DNA of 41,572 bases from Holophagaceae bacterium (lineage in GTDB: Bacteria > Acidobacteriota > Holophagae > Holophagales > Holophagaceae), in NCBI GenBank assembly GCA_027451045.1, contig DAIDKC010000041.1:1-41572 (forward strand), given 5' to 3'. Both the position numbers and the translations under genes were made by a program. Under the pieces are notes generated by a model, which was given only the letters and a program-made list of their open reading frames with translations, was not told the origin of the DNA and ran no database searches. This document shows positions 1 to 7,374 of the stretch, one piece after another; position 1 is the first letter of the stretch; each line of letters opens with the position of its first letter.

Positions 1-267
1 GTGGCCTCCCCGACCTATGCCGTCCTGCATCGGTATGCCGCCGGGCAGGGGCACCTCTTCCATTTGGACCTCTACCGGCCCGGACCATCCGGGGCCTGGA
101 CCCTGGGCCTCGAGGAGCAGGTGGGCCCGGGAGACCGGCTCGTGGTGGAGTGGGCGGGGCCGGACGGCCCCTGGCCCTCAGCCTGGGTGGGGACGCTGAC
201 CCTCGGAGAGGAAGGGGAAGGGCGCCGGGCCGAATGGACACGGCCTGACGCGTCTCCGGCGCCATGA
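1..267 (+). CDS. tsaE: tRNA threonylcarbamoyladenosine biosynthesis ATPase TsaE, 3' part
   Basis: This is the C-terminal 88 codons of a gene that begins before the window. The first residues read V-A-S-P-T-Y and are followed by an H-L-D-L-Y-R block and a V-V-E-W-A-G block. These match the TsaE family pattern SPTF...HxDLYR...EW. TsaE is the small P-loop ATPase that works with TsaB and TsaD to make the t6A modification of ANN-decoding tRNAs in the cytoplasm. The Walker A motif would lie upstream and is not visible. The GTG at base 1 is an internal Val codon and not a start. The stop TGA (265-267) is 7 bases before rmuC, so the two are probably co-transcribed. The family call is fairly secure; the missing N-terminus is the main limit. 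Confidence 0.85.
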   Translation: MASPTYAVLHRYAAGQGHLFHLDLYRPGPSGAWTLGLEEQVGPGDRLVVEWAGPDGPWPSAWVGTLTLGEEGEGRRAEWTRPDASPAP

Positions 268-274
268 TGGGGGC

Positions 275-1588
275 ATGAACCTCCTCCCCCTGATCGGCAC
301 CCTTTCGGCGGTCCTCGCCGCCCTCTTCGCCGCCTGGGCCGCGTCGAGGCGTCTGCCGTTGGACCGGGACGCCCTCGAGGTCCTCCGCCGCCTGCAGGAG
401 GAACTGGCGGCACGGGGCCGCACAGAGGCCCAGCAGCTCCTGGCCCTCCAGCTCCAGCCGCTCCGCGCGGAACTGGCCGAGGTCCGGGTGGCCCTGGCCC
501 AGGGCCGGGAACAGGCGCTGCGGGTGCAGGCCGAGAAGCTGGGGGAAGGCCTCCAGGGGCTGGCGGTCAGCCTGCAGGAGGCCCTGCGCCAGGCCCGGGT
601 GGAGCAGGGGGCCCAGCTGCTCCAGGTCCAGGCCCAGGTGCAGCAGCGCCTGGAGGCCCTCCAGCAGTCCAACGAGACGCGCCTGGAGCAGATGCGGCGC
701 ACGGTGGACGACCAGCTCCACGCCGCCCTGGAGAAGCGCCTGGGGGAGAGCTTCAGCCTCGTGGCCCAGCGCCTTGAGCAGGTTCAGCGCGGACTGGGGG
801 AGATGCAGAGCCTGGCCCAGGACGTCGGCGGCCTCAAGCGGGCCCTGACCAACGTGAAGACTCGTGGCGTCCTAGGGGAGGCCCAGCTGGGCGCCCTGCT
901 GGAGCAGTTCCTGGCCCCGGGGCAGTACGCAGCCAACGTGAAGGTCCGGCCCCGCGCCAACGAAATGGTCGAATTCGCCGTGAAGCTCCCGGGCGCCGAG
1001 GAGGGGAGCACGGTCTGGCTGCCCATTGACGCCAAGTTCCCCATCGAGGACTACCAGCGGCTCATGGAGGCCTACGAATCCGGCGACCTGGCCGCGGTGG
1101 AGGCGGCGGGCCGGGCCCTGGAATCCCGGCTGCTGGGCCAGGCGCGGGACATCCGGGACAAGTACCTGGCCCCGCCCCATACCACCGACTTCGGCTTGCT
1201 CTTCCTGCCGTTCGAGGGCCTGTACGCCGAGGCCCTGCGGCGGCCCGGCCTGCTGGAGCGCCTCCAGCGGGAATGCAAGGTGACGATCGTCGGCCCCACC
1301 ACCCTGACGGCCTTCCTCAACAGCCTCCAGGTGGGCTTCCGCACCCTGGCCATCAGCCGGCGGAGCAGCGAGGTCTGGAAGCTCCTGGGTCAGGTGAAGG
1401 CGGAGTTCGCCCGGTTCGGGGGCACCCTGGAAGCGGTCCAGAAGAAGCTCGACGAGGCGAGTTCCCGGCTGGGGGAGGTCTCCCGGGGGCGGGAGCGCCT
1501 GGAACGCCGTCTGGCAGGCGTGGAGACCCTTCCTGATGGGGGAGGCGACCCGGGGGATCCGGCCGGGATGTTGAGGCTGGCCCCATAA
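275..1588 (+). CDS. rmuC: DNA recombination protein RmuC
   Basis: The product has 437 residues. It has one N-terminal membrane segment (about residues 3-24), a long Gln/Glu/Ala/Leu-rich coiled coil (about 35-175) and a RmuC domain (about 190-400). Recognisable blocks in the domain are G-x-x-G-E-x-Q-L near 199, the W-L-P-I-D-A-K-F-P block near 248, L-F-L-P-F-E-G near 311 and the G-P-T-T-L block near 340. RmuC is a membrane-tethered protein of the restriction-endonuclease-like fold that limits inversions at short inverted repeats; its biochemical activity is poorly defined. Length and domain order are typical. The ATG at 275 lies behind a G-rich stretch that could serve as ribosome binding site. 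It follows tsaE by 7 bases. Confidence 0.93.
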   Translation: MNLLPLIGTLSAVLAALFAAWAASRRLPLDRDALEVLRRLQEELAARGRTEAQQLLALQLQPLRAELAEVRVALAQGREQALRVQAEKLGEGLQGLAVSLQEALRQARVEQGAQLLQVQAQVQQRLEALQQSNETRLEQMRRTVDDQLHAALEKRLGESFSLVAQRLEQVQRGLGEMQSLAQDVGGLKRALTNVKTRGVLGEAQLGALLEQFLAPGQYAANVKVRPRANEMVEFAVKLPGAEEGSTVWLPIDAKFPIEDYQRLMEAYESGDLAAVEAAGRALESRLLGQARDIRDKYLAPPHTTDFGLLFLPFEGLYAEALRRPGLLERLQRECKVTIVGPTTLTAFLNSLQVGFRTLAISRRSSEVWKLLGQVKAEFARFGGTLEAVQKKLDEASSRLGEVSRGRERLERRLAGVETLPDGGGDPGDPAGMLRLAP

Positions 1589-1643
1589 ATCACTTCACAA
1601 TTCCGGGCGGCGTCCTAGGATGCGGGCAGCACCGGGAGGCAGG

Positions 1644-2150
1644 ATGCACAAGGGGCGCGAGCGGCACGCCAGCAATGAGGTGATCGCCGTGGACCGCAAC
1701 TACGTTCCGATGCTGGAAGTGAGTCGCCGCCGGGCGCTCTGCGCGGTGGTGGCGGGACGTGCGCATGTGTTGGATCCGGCCACTTTCGAGCGCCATGGGA
1801 ACCTGGAAGGCCGCCTCGACCTCATCATTTTTCCCCACGTCCAGGCCTGCAGTGATTCCAAGCTCCTGCCGGGCCGCCTCGAACGGCGGGTGCTCAGGCG
1901 GGACCATTTCACCTGCCAGTACGAAGGCTGCCAGCGGAAGGCGACCACGGTGGACCATGTGGTGCCCCTCTGCCAGGGGGGGTCCACCACCTGGCAGAAC
2001 CTGGTGGCCTGCTGCCTTCCCTGCAACCAGAGCAAGGGGGGGCGGACGCCCGAACAGGCTGGCATGCGCCTGAAGAATCCCCCCAAAGGGCCCCGGGCCC
2101 ACCTCTTCGAGCGCTTCGAGGAACTGCTCCGGCGGGCCAGCGCCGCCTGA
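1644..2150 (+). CDS. HNH endonuclease family protein
   Basis: The product has 168 residues. The C-terminal half carries a zinc-ribbon HNH nuclease core: a CxxxxC pair (C-Q-Y-E-G-C), the D-H dyad with His105, Asn119 in N-L-V-A-C, then CxxC followed by N128-Q-S-K-G. The N-terminal half (V-D-R-N-Y-V-P and an R-A-L-x-x-V-V-x-G-R-A segment) is the usual lead-in of stand-alone HNH proteins common in Acidobacteriota, Actinobacteria and Myxococcota. The role is unknown; such proteins are inferred DNases, possibly in repair. I chose ATG 1644 because GGGAGG lies at 1634-1639. An in-frame ATG at 1620 would add 8 residues but has no ribosome binding site. No methyltransferase or toxin/immunity partner is adjacent, and base composition matches the neighbours. 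Confidence 0.85.
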   Translation: MHKGRERHASNEVIAVDRNYVPMLEVSRRRALCAVVAGRAHVLDPATFERHGNLEGRLDLIIFPHVQACSDSKLLPGRLERRVLRRDHFTCQYEGCQRKATTVDHVVPLCQGGSTTWQNLVACCLPCNQSKGGRTPEQAGMRLKNPPKGPRAHLFERFEELLRRASAA

Positions 2151-2357
2151 AGGCACGGTCGGAAGCCTCGCCCCAAGATGGGATTAATTTGCCCACCTGC
2201 TTTCGGCCCGGGCGGAAAGGCGCATGGATACTGGACCGTCACCATCGGCCTAAAAAGTTCCGCTATTCATTTACAATATGCAAACGAATAAAGCCAGGAA
2301 TTCGGACTTTCCTTTTGCAGGTGCGGGGCCTAGGCTCCTATCTAGGGAGGAAAGCTC

Positions 2358-3830
2358 ATGCCTACAGTGGATATCAGTTCCCAGACCGGAAAGGACTTTG
2401 CCGGGGATGCCCTGCTGGTACCTGTGTTCTCCGGACGGGAGCGCCACAGGCTTCCGCTGGCCATCAGCAAGGTTGCGCGCCAGGTGATGGATGAAGGGGA
2501 TTTCAAGGCCGATTATCTTGAAATCGTTCCGCTCCACCATCCCAACGGCGTGAAGGAGACCCGCTGGATGGTGCTCATCGGCCTTGGCGACGAGGAGAAG
2601 ATCACCCTCAACAAGATCCGCAAGGCCGTGGGCGCCGCGGCCCGTTCCGCACTCAAGCGTAAGTGGACGCGCATCGGCATCCTGGCCCCCTCCACCTCCA
2701 CGCTGGAGCACGACCTCGTGCAGACCGCCATCGTCGAGGGAGCACTGCTCGCGAATTACGATCTCGTTTCGTTCAAGGGCGGGAAAACGGAACCCAAGCA
2801 GTTCGCCTCGGTGGAGGTATTCACCAATGGGGACGACACCCGCAAGGCCCGCCGGAAGCTGCCGGTGATCGAGGCCGGCGTGGCCGCCTGCCATCGGGTC
2901 CGCGATATGGCCAACACGCCAGCGGGTGATCTCTATCCCGAGGTTTTCGCGGATACGGCGGCGAAACTCGCGAAACAGCACAAGCTCCATTGCGAGGTGC
3001 TGGATGTCCCCGCCCTGGAGAAGGGCGGCTTCCGGGCCCTCCTGGGGGTGGGCCAGGGCAGCGCCAAGCCGCCGCGGATGGTGAAGCTGGAGTACAAGCC
3101 CAAGGAGAAGGCGAAGAAGCACATCGTCCTGGTGGGGAAGGGCGTCTGCTTCGACTCCGGCGGCCTCTCCCTGAAGGACGCCTCGAACATGGAGACCATG
3201 AAGGACGACATGACCGGGGCTGCCATCGTCCTGGCAACCTTGGTGGCCTGCGCCCAGGTTGAGGCGCCGGTCCAGGTCACCGGACTCCTGGGCCTGGTGG
3301 AGAACATGCCCTCGGGCACCAGCTACAAGCCGGGGGACGTGCTGCGCACCCGGAGCGGAAAGACCGTCGAGGTGCTGAACACCGACGCGGAGGGCCGCCT
3401 CGTGCTGGCCGATCTGCTCAACTTCGCCACGGAGCTCGGCGCCGACCACGTCGTGGACTTCGCCACCCTCACCGGAGCCGCCATGGTGGCCATGGGGGAT
3501 GGGGTGTCCGCCGTCATGGGCACGGACCAGAAGCTGGTGGACCGCCTCCTCGATGCCGGCTCCGCGGCGGGGGAGCACCTCTGGCAGCTTCCCCTGGTGG
3601 AGGAGTACGCCGAACAGCTCAAGAGCCCCCTGGCCGACCTGAAGAACATCTCGGGCACGCGGTGGGGCGGCACCATCGTCGCGGGGCTGTTCCTCCGGGA
3701 GTTCGCGGGGGATGCCTCCTGGGCCCATGTGGACCTCTCGGGCAGCTGGTCCTCCAAGGAGCGGGACTATCGGCCCCAGGGCGCCACCGGGGAAGGCCCG
3801 CGCCTCCTCCTGGAATGGCTCATGGACTGA
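2358..3830 (+). CDS. pepA: Leucyl aminopeptidase (M17 family)
   Basis: The product has 490 residues, the normal size for this family. It is a cytosolic hexameric metallo-aminopeptidase that removes N-terminal Leu and other residues from peptides. The two-metal site is complete: Lys261 and Asp266 in G-K-G-V-C-F-D-S-G-G, the Asp pair in M-K-D-D-M-T-G, and the signature N341-T-D-A-E-G-R-L with Asp343, Glu345 and the catalytic Arg347. These match E. coli PepA Lys282, Asp287, Asp364, Glu366 and Arg368 with a constant offset of 21. The start ATG has GGGAGG at 2345-2350, 7 bases upstream. The roughly 200-base gap before the gene contains one of the most AT-rich patches in the window (2248-2300), where its promoter probably lies, but I see no convincing -35/-10 pair. 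Confidence 0.96.
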   Translation: MPTVDISSQTGKDFAGDALLVPVFSGRERHRLPLAISKVARQVMDEGDFKADYLEIVPLHHPNGVKETRWMVLIGLGDEEKITLNKIRKAVGAAARSALKRKWTRIGILAPSTSTLEHDLVQTAIVEGALLANYDLVSFKGGKTEPKQFASVEVFTNGDDTRKARRKLPVIEAGVAACHRVRDMANTPAGDLYPEVFADTAAKLAKQHKLHCEVLDVPALEKGGFRALLGVGQGSAKPPRMVKLEYKPKEKAKKHIVLVGKGVCFDSGGLSLKDASNMETMKDDMTGAAIVLATLVACAQVEAPVQVTGLLGLVENMPSGTSYKPGDVLRTRSGKTVEVLNTDAEGRLVLADLLNFATELGADHVVDFATLTGAAMVAMGDGVSAVMGTDQKLVDRLLDAGSAAGEHLWQLPLVEEYAEQLKSPLADLKNISGTRWGGTIVAGLFLREFAGDASWAHVDLSGSWSSKERDYRPQGATGEGPRLLLEWLMD

Positions 3831-3840
3831 CGGGCTGGAT

Positions 3841-3875
3841 CCGCGGGGGACGCCGGTCGGGCGTGCCCCCCGCGG
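3841..3875 (+). other. Intercistronic hairpin after pepA
   Basis: CCGCGGGGGACGCC (3841-3854) pairs with GGCGT (3860-3864) and CCCCCGCGG (3867-3875), giving a 14-bp GC-rich stem with a 2-base bulge and a 5-base loop. It sits 10 bases after the pepA stop and before the pcm ribosome binding site. No T-run follows, so it is either a GC-type terminator without U-tract or an mRNA stabiliser for pepA. Confidence 0.5.
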
Positions 3876-3917
3876 GGAGCGGACCCATCCTTGCTGTGGC
3901 TGCAGGGAGGGCGGGGC

Positions 3918-4535
3918 GTGGTGGGCCTGGATGCCAGGGAACTCATGGTGGTCGCGCAGATCGAGGCCCGGGGGATCCGCGATCCCAGGGTCCTGGCGGC
4001 CCTGCGGGAGGTGCCCCGCCACCGCTTCGTCCCCCCGGAATGGCGGTCCGAGGCCTACGAGGATCACCCCCTCCCCATCGGCCACGGCCAGACCGTCTCC
4101 CAGCCCTACATCGTCGCCTTCATGGCGGAGGCGCTGGGCCTGAATGGGACGGAACGGGTCCTGGAAGTGGGCTCGGGAAGCGGCTACTTCGCGGCCGTGC
4201 TTTCCCATCTGGCGGGCGAGGTGGTGGGCCTTGAGCTGGAGCCTGATCTGGCGGCCCGCTCGGCGACCCTGCTCGCGGATCTGGGGATCCTGAACGCGGC
4301 CCTCCACCTGGCCGATGGCCGGAAGGGCTGGCCTCCCGGCGCGCCGTACGAGGCCATCGTGCTCAGCTGCGCCACCGGGGACGTGCCCGGGGCCCTGTGG
4401 AGGCAGCTGGCACCTGGCGGGGTGCTGCTGGCGCCCCTCGGTTCCCCCGGGGATGTCCAGTGGCTCACGCGTTTCAAGGGGGGGCCGGGACGCTCCGAAC
4501 GCCTGCTGCCCGTGGCCTTCGTGCCCCTGCGGTAA
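3918..4535 (+). CDS. pcm: Protein-L-isoaspartate O-methyltransferase
   Basis: The product has 205 residues from the chosen GTG. It transfers a methyl group from S-adenosylmethionine to isoaspartyl residues of damaged proteins, starting their repair in the cytosol. Visible signatures are the family block R-H-R-F-V-P (near residue 34), the T-V-S-Q-P-Y-I-V-A substrate loop (about 59-67), the SAM-binding V-L-E-V-G-S-G-S-G-Y (about 81-90) with acidic G-L-E-L-E-P after it, and L-A-P-G-G near 168. The longest ORF starts at a TTG (3891), but GGGAGG at 3905-3910 is 7 bases before GTG 3918, which I prefer; a second GTG follows at 3921. The stop TAA is one base away from the end of a convergent gene. 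Confidence 0.92.
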   Translation: MVGLDARELMVVAQIEARGIRDPRVLAALREVPRHRFVPPEWRSEAYEDHPLPIGHGQTVSQPYIVAFMAEALGLNGTERVLEVGSGSGYFAAVLSHLAGEVVGLELEPDLAARSATLLADLGILNAALHLADGRKGWPPGAPYEAIVLSCATGDVPGALWRQLAPGGVLLAPLGSPGDVQWLTRFKGGPGRSERLLPVAFVPLR

Positions 4536-4536
4536 G

Positions 4537-5013
4537 TCAGGAGATCGGCTCGATCCGGAACCCGGAGCGGTCCAGGAACCGGAGGACGGCGGCCATGTCC
4601 AGCCTGGCAGGAAGTCCACTCCAGGGTTGCGAAGGGCGGAACATGGAAAGCATGTCCTCGGGGCAGCCCACCTGTTCGTAGAGGCGTTCCACATGGCGGG
4701 CGAGTCCCGGCACGGTTGCTTCGGTGGCCAGGGCCTCCCGCAGGAGGGCCAGGCGCCAGCGATCCTGGGCCTGGGCCCAGCGGAGGCTACCGGGTCGCGG
4801 AGCTCTCCCAGTGGCTTGGGCACAGGCGGCCCAGAGGGCGGCTTCGAAGGGGCGGGGATCCGTCTCGAGAGGGACCGCGGCGAGATCCAAGGCCTGGATC
4901 CAGGCGCGGACCTCCGAGGGTTCCAGGAATCCGAAATCGTGGCCGACCACGACATCATCCCAGCCGGGCTCGCCCAGGTGGGTACGGAAGGTGTCCAGGG
5001 CTGGGATGGGCAT
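4537..5013 (-). CDS. Uncharacterised protein, possibly DUF2247-like
   Basis: The product has 158 residues and is soluble, with no signal peptide or membrane segment. Readable blocks are W-D-D-V-V-V-G-H-D-F-G-F-L-E-P-S-E-V near residue 18, a Trp/Arg-rich R-W-x-L-A-L-L-R-E-A-L segment near 90 and L-Y-E-Q-V-G-C-P-E-D-M near 112. This layout, with a 'gets wet-bench-style' Y-x-x-x-G-x-P-E-D-M block, recalls DUF2247 from memory only; I would not assign a function. ATG 5013 was chosen because a longer frame runs into the upstream ureohydrolase gene. It starts 8 bases after that gene's stop, behind TGAGG, so it is the last gene of the GNAT-acyltransferase-ureohydrolase operon. Its 3' end is one base from the convergent pcm stop. 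Confidence 0.6.
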   Translation of the reverse strand: MPIPALDTFRTHLGEPGWDDVVVGHDFGFLEPSEVRAWIQALDLAAVPLETDPRPFEAALWAACAQATGRAPRPGSLRWAQAQDRWRLALLREALATEATVPGLARHVERLYEQVGCPEDMLSMFRPSQPWSGLPARLDMAAVLRFLDRSGFRIEPIS

Positions 5014-5021
5014 CGGCGGCC

Positions 5022-5957
5022 TCAGGTGAGCAGGTGGAGAGCCAGATGGGCGGCCGCCCGCGCCGTGGCGGCACCGCCCTCGAGATCGGGCGCCAGTTCC
5101 ATCACGTCCGCCCCCACCCAGGGTTGGTCCCACTGGCGCGACAGACGGACCAGTCGCAGCGCCTCGGCCAGCTCGAGTCCGCCGGGAACCGGTTCGGCCA
5201 CTGCCGGGGCGATGGAGGGATCGAGGACATCCAGATCAACACTCAGGTACGCGGGGCCGTCTCCCACGCGGGCGATGTCCCCCTTGAGGTGGGCGGCCAG
5301 GCGTGGATCGCGGAGGTCCGCTGGGGTCCACATCCGCACACCGGCATCCTGGAGGAAGGCGAGCTCGTCGCCATCGAAGCGGGGCGCCCGGAGACCCGCC
5401 TGGACCACCCGGGCGGGATCCAGGAGTCCCTCCAGGATCGCCTGTCGGACCCAGGTACCGTGATGGAGCTCCGCGCCCCAGGCATCGCCACCGGCCGCGT
5501 CCGGGTGGGCGTCGAGGTGCAGGAGCCCCAGGGGACCGTGACGTCGCGCGAGGGCCCGCAGCGCCCCCAGGGTCATGGCATGGTCCCCGCCCAGGAGGAA
5601 GGGACGCGCGCCGAAGGCGGCCCAGGCTCCCACGGTGCTCCGGACGGATTCCAGGGCCTCTGGCAGCGAGAAGGGCAGGGTGGGGATGTTGCCCCCGTCC
5701 ACCCAGCCTTCGGCCGCCACCGGCAGGTCCGTCCATCCTTCCCGGAGGCGCTCGGGCATGGGACGGGTGCCCAGACCCAGGGTGGCCGCCCGAAGGGCCC
5801 AGGGACCCATGCGGGCGCCAGGGCGGTGGAGCACTCCGGCATCGCAGGGAACGCCGAGGATGACCCCGGCCGCCGCCTGGGGTTCCCAGGTGAAGGGCAG
5901 GCCGAGGAAGGAGGTCAGGCCCGTCCGCAGTCCCTGCATCAACGTATCAACGGGCAT
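5022..5957 (-). CDS. Ureohydrolase family protein (agmatinase/arginase/formimidoylglutamase-like)
   Basis: The product has 311 residues. The binuclear manganese site of ureohydrolases is intact: His126 in G-G-D-H-A-M-T, Asp149, His151 and Asp153 in L-D-A-H-P-D, and Asp241 and Asp243 in S-V-D-L-D-V-L-D-P. H-H-G-T-W near 165 and V-M-E-L-A-P near 285 fit the active-site rim. These enzymes hydrolyse a guanidino or formimino group, releasing urea or formamide. Sequence alone does not separate agmatinase from arginase or other guanidino substrates. The start ATG 5957 has GGAG about 5 bases upstream and overlaps the acyltransferase gene by 19 bases. A second ATG at 5939 would form a TGATG junction with that stop and is a possible alternative. 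Family secure, substrate open. Confidence 0.88.
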   Translation of the reverse strand: MPVDTLMQGLRTGLTSFLGLPFTWEPQAAAGVILGVPCDAGVLHRPGARMGPWALRAATLGLGTRPMPERLREGWTDLPVAAEGWVDGGNIPTLPFSLPEALESVRSTVGAWAAFGARPFLLGGDHAMTLGALRALARRHGPLGLLHLDAHPDAAGGDAWGAELHHGTWVRQAILEGLLDPARVVQAGLRAPRFDGDELAFLQDAGVRMWTPADLRDPRLAAHLKGDIARVGDGPAYLSVDLDVLDPSIAPAVAEPVPGGLELAEALRLVRLSRQWDQPWVGADVMELAPDLEGGAATARAAAHLALHLLT

Positions 5958-6628
5958 GGGCTCTCCGGGGGGGCGAGGGCGGTACGGAAGGCGGCGATCC
6001 AGGCCGCGGGATCGGGGAAGTCGCCGGGATGCAGGGGCTCCAGGGATTCCACCCGCAACGGCGTACGGGTCGCCAGGAGGATCCGGAGGTGGGGCAGGAG
6101 GGTCTCCGCCCCGGTCCAGGGGTAGTGGCCGGCGGGGCTGCTGAGGCGGAAGGGCTGGGCTGGCAGCCCCAGCGCGTGGACCGCGCGCAGTCCCCCCTCA
6201 TAGAAGGGCGCCAGCCGGTCCCCCCGCGTGGTGGTTCCCTCCGGGAACAGGAGCATGTCCCGGCCTCCCCGCAGGGAGCCGCAGAAGGCCGCCAGGGCGG
6301 CGGCCCGGCTGCCCGGCGATTCCCGATCCACGAAGTGGAGGCCGCAGCGACGGGCCCAGCCGCCGATGAGGGGATAGTCCGCCACCTCGCCCTTCGCCAC
6401 GGTGCCCATGGGACGCAGGCTCATGAGTACCACCGGGTCCACCCAGCTGAGGTGGTTGGCCACCCACAGGGGCAGGTCCACGCGGGGGCGGCCGATGATT
6501 TCCACCTCGAGCCCGAGGGCCGGGAGCAGCTGCCGGGCCCATCGGTGGAGGGCCACCTGGGGCTCGCCGCTCGCGGCCAGGCGGGGCAGGAGGGCGCTGG
6601 TCGGCCAGAGGACGCCGGTCCAGGTCAC
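5939..6628 (-). CDS. 1-acyl-sn-glycerol-3-phosphate acyltransferase family protein (PlsC-like)
   Basis: The product has 229 residues from the chosen GTG. The acyltransferase signature is N-H-L-S-W-V-D (catalytic HX4D, near residue 55), followed by the G-T-V-A-K-G-E-V block, a V-D-R motif near 98 and the F-P-E-G-T-T-T-R-G substrate-binding motif near 130. Such membrane-associated enzymes move an acyl chain to lysophosphatidic acid or to related hydroxyl acceptors. The longest frame (to 6997) runs antisense through the GNAT gene, so I placed the start at GTG 6628, 8 bases after that gene's stop; no strong ribosome binding site is visible. Being placed with a GNAT and a ureohydrolase gene is unusual for a housekeeping plsC, so an aminolipid role is possible, as inference only. 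Confidence 0.85.
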   Translation of the reverse strand: MTWTGVLWPTSALLPRLAASGEPQVALHRWARQLLPALGLEVEIIGRPRVDLPLWVANHLSWVDPVVLMSLRPMGTVAKGEVADYPLIGGWARRCGLHFVDRESPGSRAAALAAFCGSLRGGRDMLLFPEGTTTRGDRLAPFYEGGLRAVHALGLPAQPFRLSSPAGHYPWTGAETLLPHLRILLATRTPLRVESLEPLHPGDFPDPAAWIAAFRTALAPPESPCPLIR

Positions 6629-6636
6629 GGTCGGGC

Positions 6637-7173
6637 CTAGGAGACCAGCTTCAGCCGGGTGTACCGGGCGCGGACCCGTTCCAGGTCGGCCCGGGTGATC
6701 ACCGACCACAGGCGCACGTCCCCCGGTCCGTAGAAATCCCGCACCTCCTCGACCACGCGGGCCCCGAGGGCCACATGGATGCTCCGGGCGTCCGAATTGC
6801 CCGGCTCCACCAGGAAGCGGCACTCGTCCACATCTTCCTGTACGAGCTTGGCCACCATGGCCCGGATGAGCAGGTAGTTCACCCGGCTCTTCTGGTAGTC
6901 GGGGTGCACGGCGAGGGTGGCGCAGTAGGCGACCTTCCCTTTGGCGAAGTTCAGGGCGTACCCGGCGGGGCGGTCGCCGTCCAGGGCGAGGAAGCACCAG
7001 TCGCGGTAGAGCTCCGTGCAGAGGCGGAGGTAGTGCGGGCAGAGCTCTCCACTCCCGTCCTCCCGCCAGATCTCGGATTCCAGCCGGCGAAGGTGCCGGA
7101 AATCATCGCGGGTGAGGGCGCGGACGACGTAGCGGGAGCCTTCCGGGTGGGGGTGCAGCGTCTCGATGGTCAT
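6637..7173 (-). CDS. GNAT family N-acetyltransferase
   Basis: The product has 178 residues and is a single GNAT domain. It opens with V-V-R-A-L-T-R-D-D-F (beta 1), then F-L-A-L-D-G-D-R-P-A-G-Y-A (beta 2-3), A-T-L-A-V-H-P-D-Y-Q-K-S-R-V (beta 4 and the acetyl-CoA pyrophosphate loop, here Q-K-S-R-V-N where Q/RxxGxG/A is usual) and V-E-P-G-N-S-D-A-R-S-I-H-V-A-L-G-A (beta 5 and helix 4). The acceptor cannot be read from sequence. AGGGAGG lies 5 bases before ATG 7173. It heads a four-gene operon with an acyltransferase, a ureohydrolase and an unknown protein, so a polyamine or amine acceptor is conceivable. The altered CoA loop is worth noting. Confidence 0.85.
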   Translation of the reverse strand: MTIETLHPHPEGSRYVVRALTRDDFRHLRRLESEIWREDGSGELCPHYLRLCTELYRDWCFLALDGDRPAGYALNFAKGKVAYCATLAVHPDYQKSRVNYLLIRAMVAKLVQEDVDECRFLVEPGNSDARSIHVALGARVVEEVRDFYGPGDVRLWSVITRADLERVRARYTRLKLVS

Positions 7174-7374
7174 GGGTCCTCCCTGGGGGTGGTACCAGGG
7201 TGGGCCCGGGGCATGACAGACCTGTGGCGGGGCCGCGAACTCGACGGCGACTGTCGGGAACAGTCCAGTGACGGGATCCCCTTCAGGTGGATCCCACCGT
7301 GGAACGGATTTCCAGGCTCGCCCGGGCCGATGACGGCGGGATGACGACGGAGGAACGTCTGCGTAAGTCCCGGA

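Noticed and set aside
1644-2150. HNH gene as part of a restriction, homing or mobile system.
   Set aside because: No methyltransferase, intron, intein, transposase or atypical base composition is seen next to it.
2272-2294. TACAAT (2272-2277) as a -10 box for pepA.
   Set aside because: No acceptable -35 exists at 16-18 bases upstream; only the general AT-richness supports a promoter here.
2271-4958. An 895-codon minus-strand frame across pepA and pcm.
   Set aside because: It is a shadow of PepA and Pcm, both with complete catalytic motifs on the plus strand.
6629-6997. N-terminal extension of the PlsC-like protein.
   Set aside because: It is Arg/Pro/Gly-rich and lies out of frame within the GNAT gene on the same strand.
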